Positions 4,396 through 6,188 of a stretch of DNA of 6,188 nucleotides are shown here, in pieces. Every line of letters starts with the position of its first letter. The first letter of the stretch is position 1. This DNA is from Deltaproteobacteria bacterium. GTDB taxonomy: Bacteria; Desulfobacterota; DSM-4660; Desulfatiglandales; HGW-15. A model generated the notes under the pieces. The model was not told the origin of the DNA. It did no database searches and was given only the letters and a program-made list of their open reading frames with translations. Where the stretch lies: positions 1 to 6,188 of the forward strand of contig JAFGIC010000173.1 in NCBI GenBank assembly GCA_016929815.1, read 5' to 3'. Both the position numbers and the translations under genes were made by a program.

Positions 4396-6188
4396 TCACA
4401 CCTGTGACGCCACGAAAAAGGCGCTTCTTATGGTCTTTTGGATCGTGCCTGCCTTGCCGGTGCAATCGCCCAACAGAAGAACCTGGCCTGCCGAGTCTGA
4501 AAATTTCAGGGCCTCATCCAGTCTCGGCCTTAGACCTGAGAAGACTACCACACTGTCTGCCTGGATAGTCTTCTCAGCACCGGTTTCATCCCTGTATGTT
4601 ACCTTGCCTTGTGAAATGCCGGTAGCCGTGACCTTCACCTTATAGCTGAAGTTGTCCATTTTCTGGTACAGGTCCATCTGCGGTTCTTTATTGTGGGGAC
4701 CGCCGCGTTGCATCATTTCGTCCTCGCTTGTGAGGGCCGTCACCTTGTGTCCAGCCTGGGCCAGAAACATCCCGGTCTCTGTTCCGAAGTCCCCTCCGCC
4801 GATGACTACCACATTCTTGCCCATTGCCTTTTCGTCGCTGTAGGCATCTATGATATTCCATACATTTTTGCCGTCCGCACCCGGAAGCCTTGATTCAACA
4901 GGCTCCGCGCCCAGGGCCGCAAGGACCGTGTCATAACCCTTTGCCAGGAGCATCTCCGGGGTGGCCTCGGTGTTTAAGAGCACTTCAATCCCTGCCTTAT
5001 GGGTCTGGCGGACAAGGTAGTCCTTGAAGTCTTTATAGGCCCATTTCAATGGAGAATAATCCGAGTGCCTGAGCAGGCCTCCCAGGACGCCGCTCTTCTC
5101 ATACAAGGTCACCTTGTGACCCCTTTCGGCAGCCGTTATGGCCGCCTTCATGCCGGCCGGGCCGCCTCCTATTACGGCGACCTTCTTTGACGATGTTGGA
5201 GGCTGGATGGACTTTACGGATGACGACAGCCCTAACTTGGGATTTACGGAACATACCGTGATCCACGGGCCGTCAAAGGATGTTCCATGGCACTTATTGC
5301 ACATGACACAAGGCACCCAGTCTTCGTCCCTGCCCTCATATGCCTTTTTGGTATATTCAGGATCGCAAATAAAGGGCCTTGCCAGGGCGATCATATCGGT
5401 CTTGCCGCTCGCTATAAATTCTTCATTCGAGGCAGGGCCACGGAATCCGCCATTGGGGGCGGTGAGGATCTTTGCGCCGCTTTCCTTTATGGCCTGGGCA
5501 TAGGTCAGGGTCAATGGCTTGTCCCTCTCTTGAATAAAGCTGTTGGGATGGCCCGAATAGCCTCCCCCATCCCTGATCTGGATGATGTCGGCCGAGCCCT
5601 CAAGCATCTTTGCCATTGCAACCAGTTCCTCCACCGAAGGGCCGGCCGGATCTCCTCCTCCGGGGCCGCTGCCCCCCCTGCTGGCGCCCGGGATCACAGG
5701 CAGGACCCATGCCAGAATTATAAGGTTGGTGGCCTTCCTTACCGCCTGCATCTGCTCCACTATGGGGACCAGCTCTTCCCTGTTCTTGGCCCCGCGGGTT
5801 CCCACATACACAACGTCATAGCCCTTGTCTTCAAGCTCCTTTGCCTTTGTTACGGCCTCCTCTACAGTGTTGCCCCCGGCATTGGCGCCGGAAACCAGAG
5901 CCCCCTCGCAGTGTATGCCTTCAATAAGCTGATCGATATAGTTATGAACGGCCGGGTCATCCCCATCCCATGAAGCCATATGTGCGCTGTCCCCTCTCAT
6001 TTCAGAGCGAGGTCCTCTTCCCGTGGACATGCGAACAGTGACAATGGCCGCATTTTTGGCAATGTCTGAATAATAAGCCCTGATCATATCGCCAGGATAG
6101 GTTTCCGGCCCCTCCAGGAAGTGCGGGCGTGCAACGGTGTACAACATCCTGTTCTTCACCAGGACGTTTCTGACCTTGAGAGGTGATA
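4396..6188 (-). CDS. FMN/4Fe-4S/FAD oxidoreductase, Old Yellow Enzyme / 2,4-dienoyl-CoA reductase-like (5' end off window)
   Basis: Probable cytoplasmic NAD(P)H-dependent enoate or ene-type reductase; the substrate is not readable. 596 residues are visible. Numbering from the GTG codon at 6159: an FMN TIM barrel to about 275 with the phosphate-binding pattern APNGGF (234-239) and MIALARPFICDP (256-267); Cys284, Cys287, Cys290 and Cys303 (CX2CX2CX12C) for a 4Fe-4S cluster, followed by SVNP; a first dinucleotide fold with GGGPAG (331-336); a second with GGGDFG (454-459); and a C-terminal FAD motif LLGDC (562-566). This matches the layout of FadH, trimethylamine dehydrogenase and BaiCD-type enzymes. 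Frame continues upstream of the GTG with SPLKVRNVL to the window end, matching the family's N-terminal LFxPLxxxxxxLKNR pattern, so the true start is a few codons outside. The usual barrel segment with HxxHGY and the following long loop is absent. GC content is visibly higher than in the plus-strand genes. It converges on the small gene and has a strong terminator. Confidence 0.9.
   Translation of the reverse strand, partial: SPLKVRNVLVKNRMLYTVARPHFLEGPETYPGDMIRAYYSDIAKNAAIVTVRMSTGRGPRSEMRGDSAHMASWDGDDPAVHNYIDQLIEGIHCEGALVSGANAGGNTVEEAVTKAKELEDKGYDVVYVGTRGAKNREELVPIVEQMQAVRKATNLIILAWVLPVIPGASRGGSGPGGGDPAGPSVEELVAMAKMLEGSADIIQIRDGGGYSGHPNSFIQERDKPLTLTYAQAIKESGAKILTAPNGGFRGPASNEEFIASGKTDMIALARPFICDPEYTKKAYEGRDEDWVPCVMCNKCHGTSFDGPWITVCSVNPKLGLSSSVKSIQPPTSSKKVAVIGGGPAGMKAAITAAERGHKVTLYEKSGVLGGLLRHSDYSPLKWAYKDFKDYLVRQTHKAGIEVLLNTEATPEMLLAKGYDTVLAALGAEPVESRLPGADGKNVWNIIDAYSDEKAMGKNVVVIGGGDFGTETGMFLAQAGHKVTALTSEDEMMQRGGPHNKEPQMDLYQKMDNFSYKVKVTATGISQGKVTYRDETGAEKTIQADSVVVFSGLRPRLDEALKFSDSAGQVLLLGDCTGKAGTIQKTIRSAFFVASQV

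Noticed and set aside
4350..4568. 72-codon plus-strand frame at the end of the oxidoreductase
   Set aside because: It starts inside the hairpin loop, has no Shine-Dalgarno, and lies antisense to a conserved coding region.
5287..5973. 228-codon open frame on the plus strand
   Set aside because: It is antisense to the clearly coding oxidoreductase, has no domain-like pattern, and open shadow frames are expected opposite GC-rich coding DNA.

Overview
The window looks like a piece of chromosome from an anaerobic or facultatively anaerobic Gram-negative bacterium. The signs are a TonB-dependent outer-membrane receptor, which requires an outer membrane, beside two flavin/iron-sulfur redox proteins of types common in strict anaerobes (an Fe-S flavodoxin-like protein and an Old Yellow Enzyme/dienoyl-CoA reductase-like protein). 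A Desulfobacterota- or Nitrospirota-like host would fit, but this is an impression from protein style and not a placement. There is no rRNA, tRNA, CRISPR array or transposase gene.

Layout: (1) 1-145 is an AT-rich leader ending in a strong Shine-Dalgarno. (2) 146-2434 (+) is a complete TonB-dependent receptor with signal peptide, TonB box, plug and barrel, and an EF-hand-like calcium loop in one predicted surface loop. (3) 2435-2686 holds a small inverted repeat, a perfect 15-bp-arm terminator and a candidate promoter for the next unit. (4) 2687-3613 (+) is a flavodoxin-fold Fe-S flavoprotein with an extra C-terminal two-CxxC module. It is followed after 52 bp by 3666-3872 (+), a two-helix DUF2892-type membrane protein, probably co-transcribed. 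(5) 3873-4114 is AT-rich non-coding DNA with a GTCCCC/GGGGAC repeat and a possible promoter. (6) 4115-4300 (+) is a small acidic, helical protein that I can place only as an antitoxin-like conserved hypothetical. (7) 4312-4386 is a long imperfect hairpin between converging genes, best read as a terminator and possibly derived from a dispersed repeat. (8) 4396-6188 (-) is a large FMN/4Fe-4S/FAD oxidoreductase whose 5' end lies just beyond the window.

The receptor and the flavoprotein unit are separated by a strong terminator, so they are probably separate transcription units. The oxidoreductase is convergent and GC-richer. A shared task, such as uptake of an electron acceptor or metal complex followed by reduction, is possible but is not shown by the sequence. 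The most unusual points are the EF-hand-like loop in the receptor, the oxidoreductase barrel that lacks the usual active-site loop, and the small ORF that ends in an ATGA overlap with a very short frame running into the hairpin.
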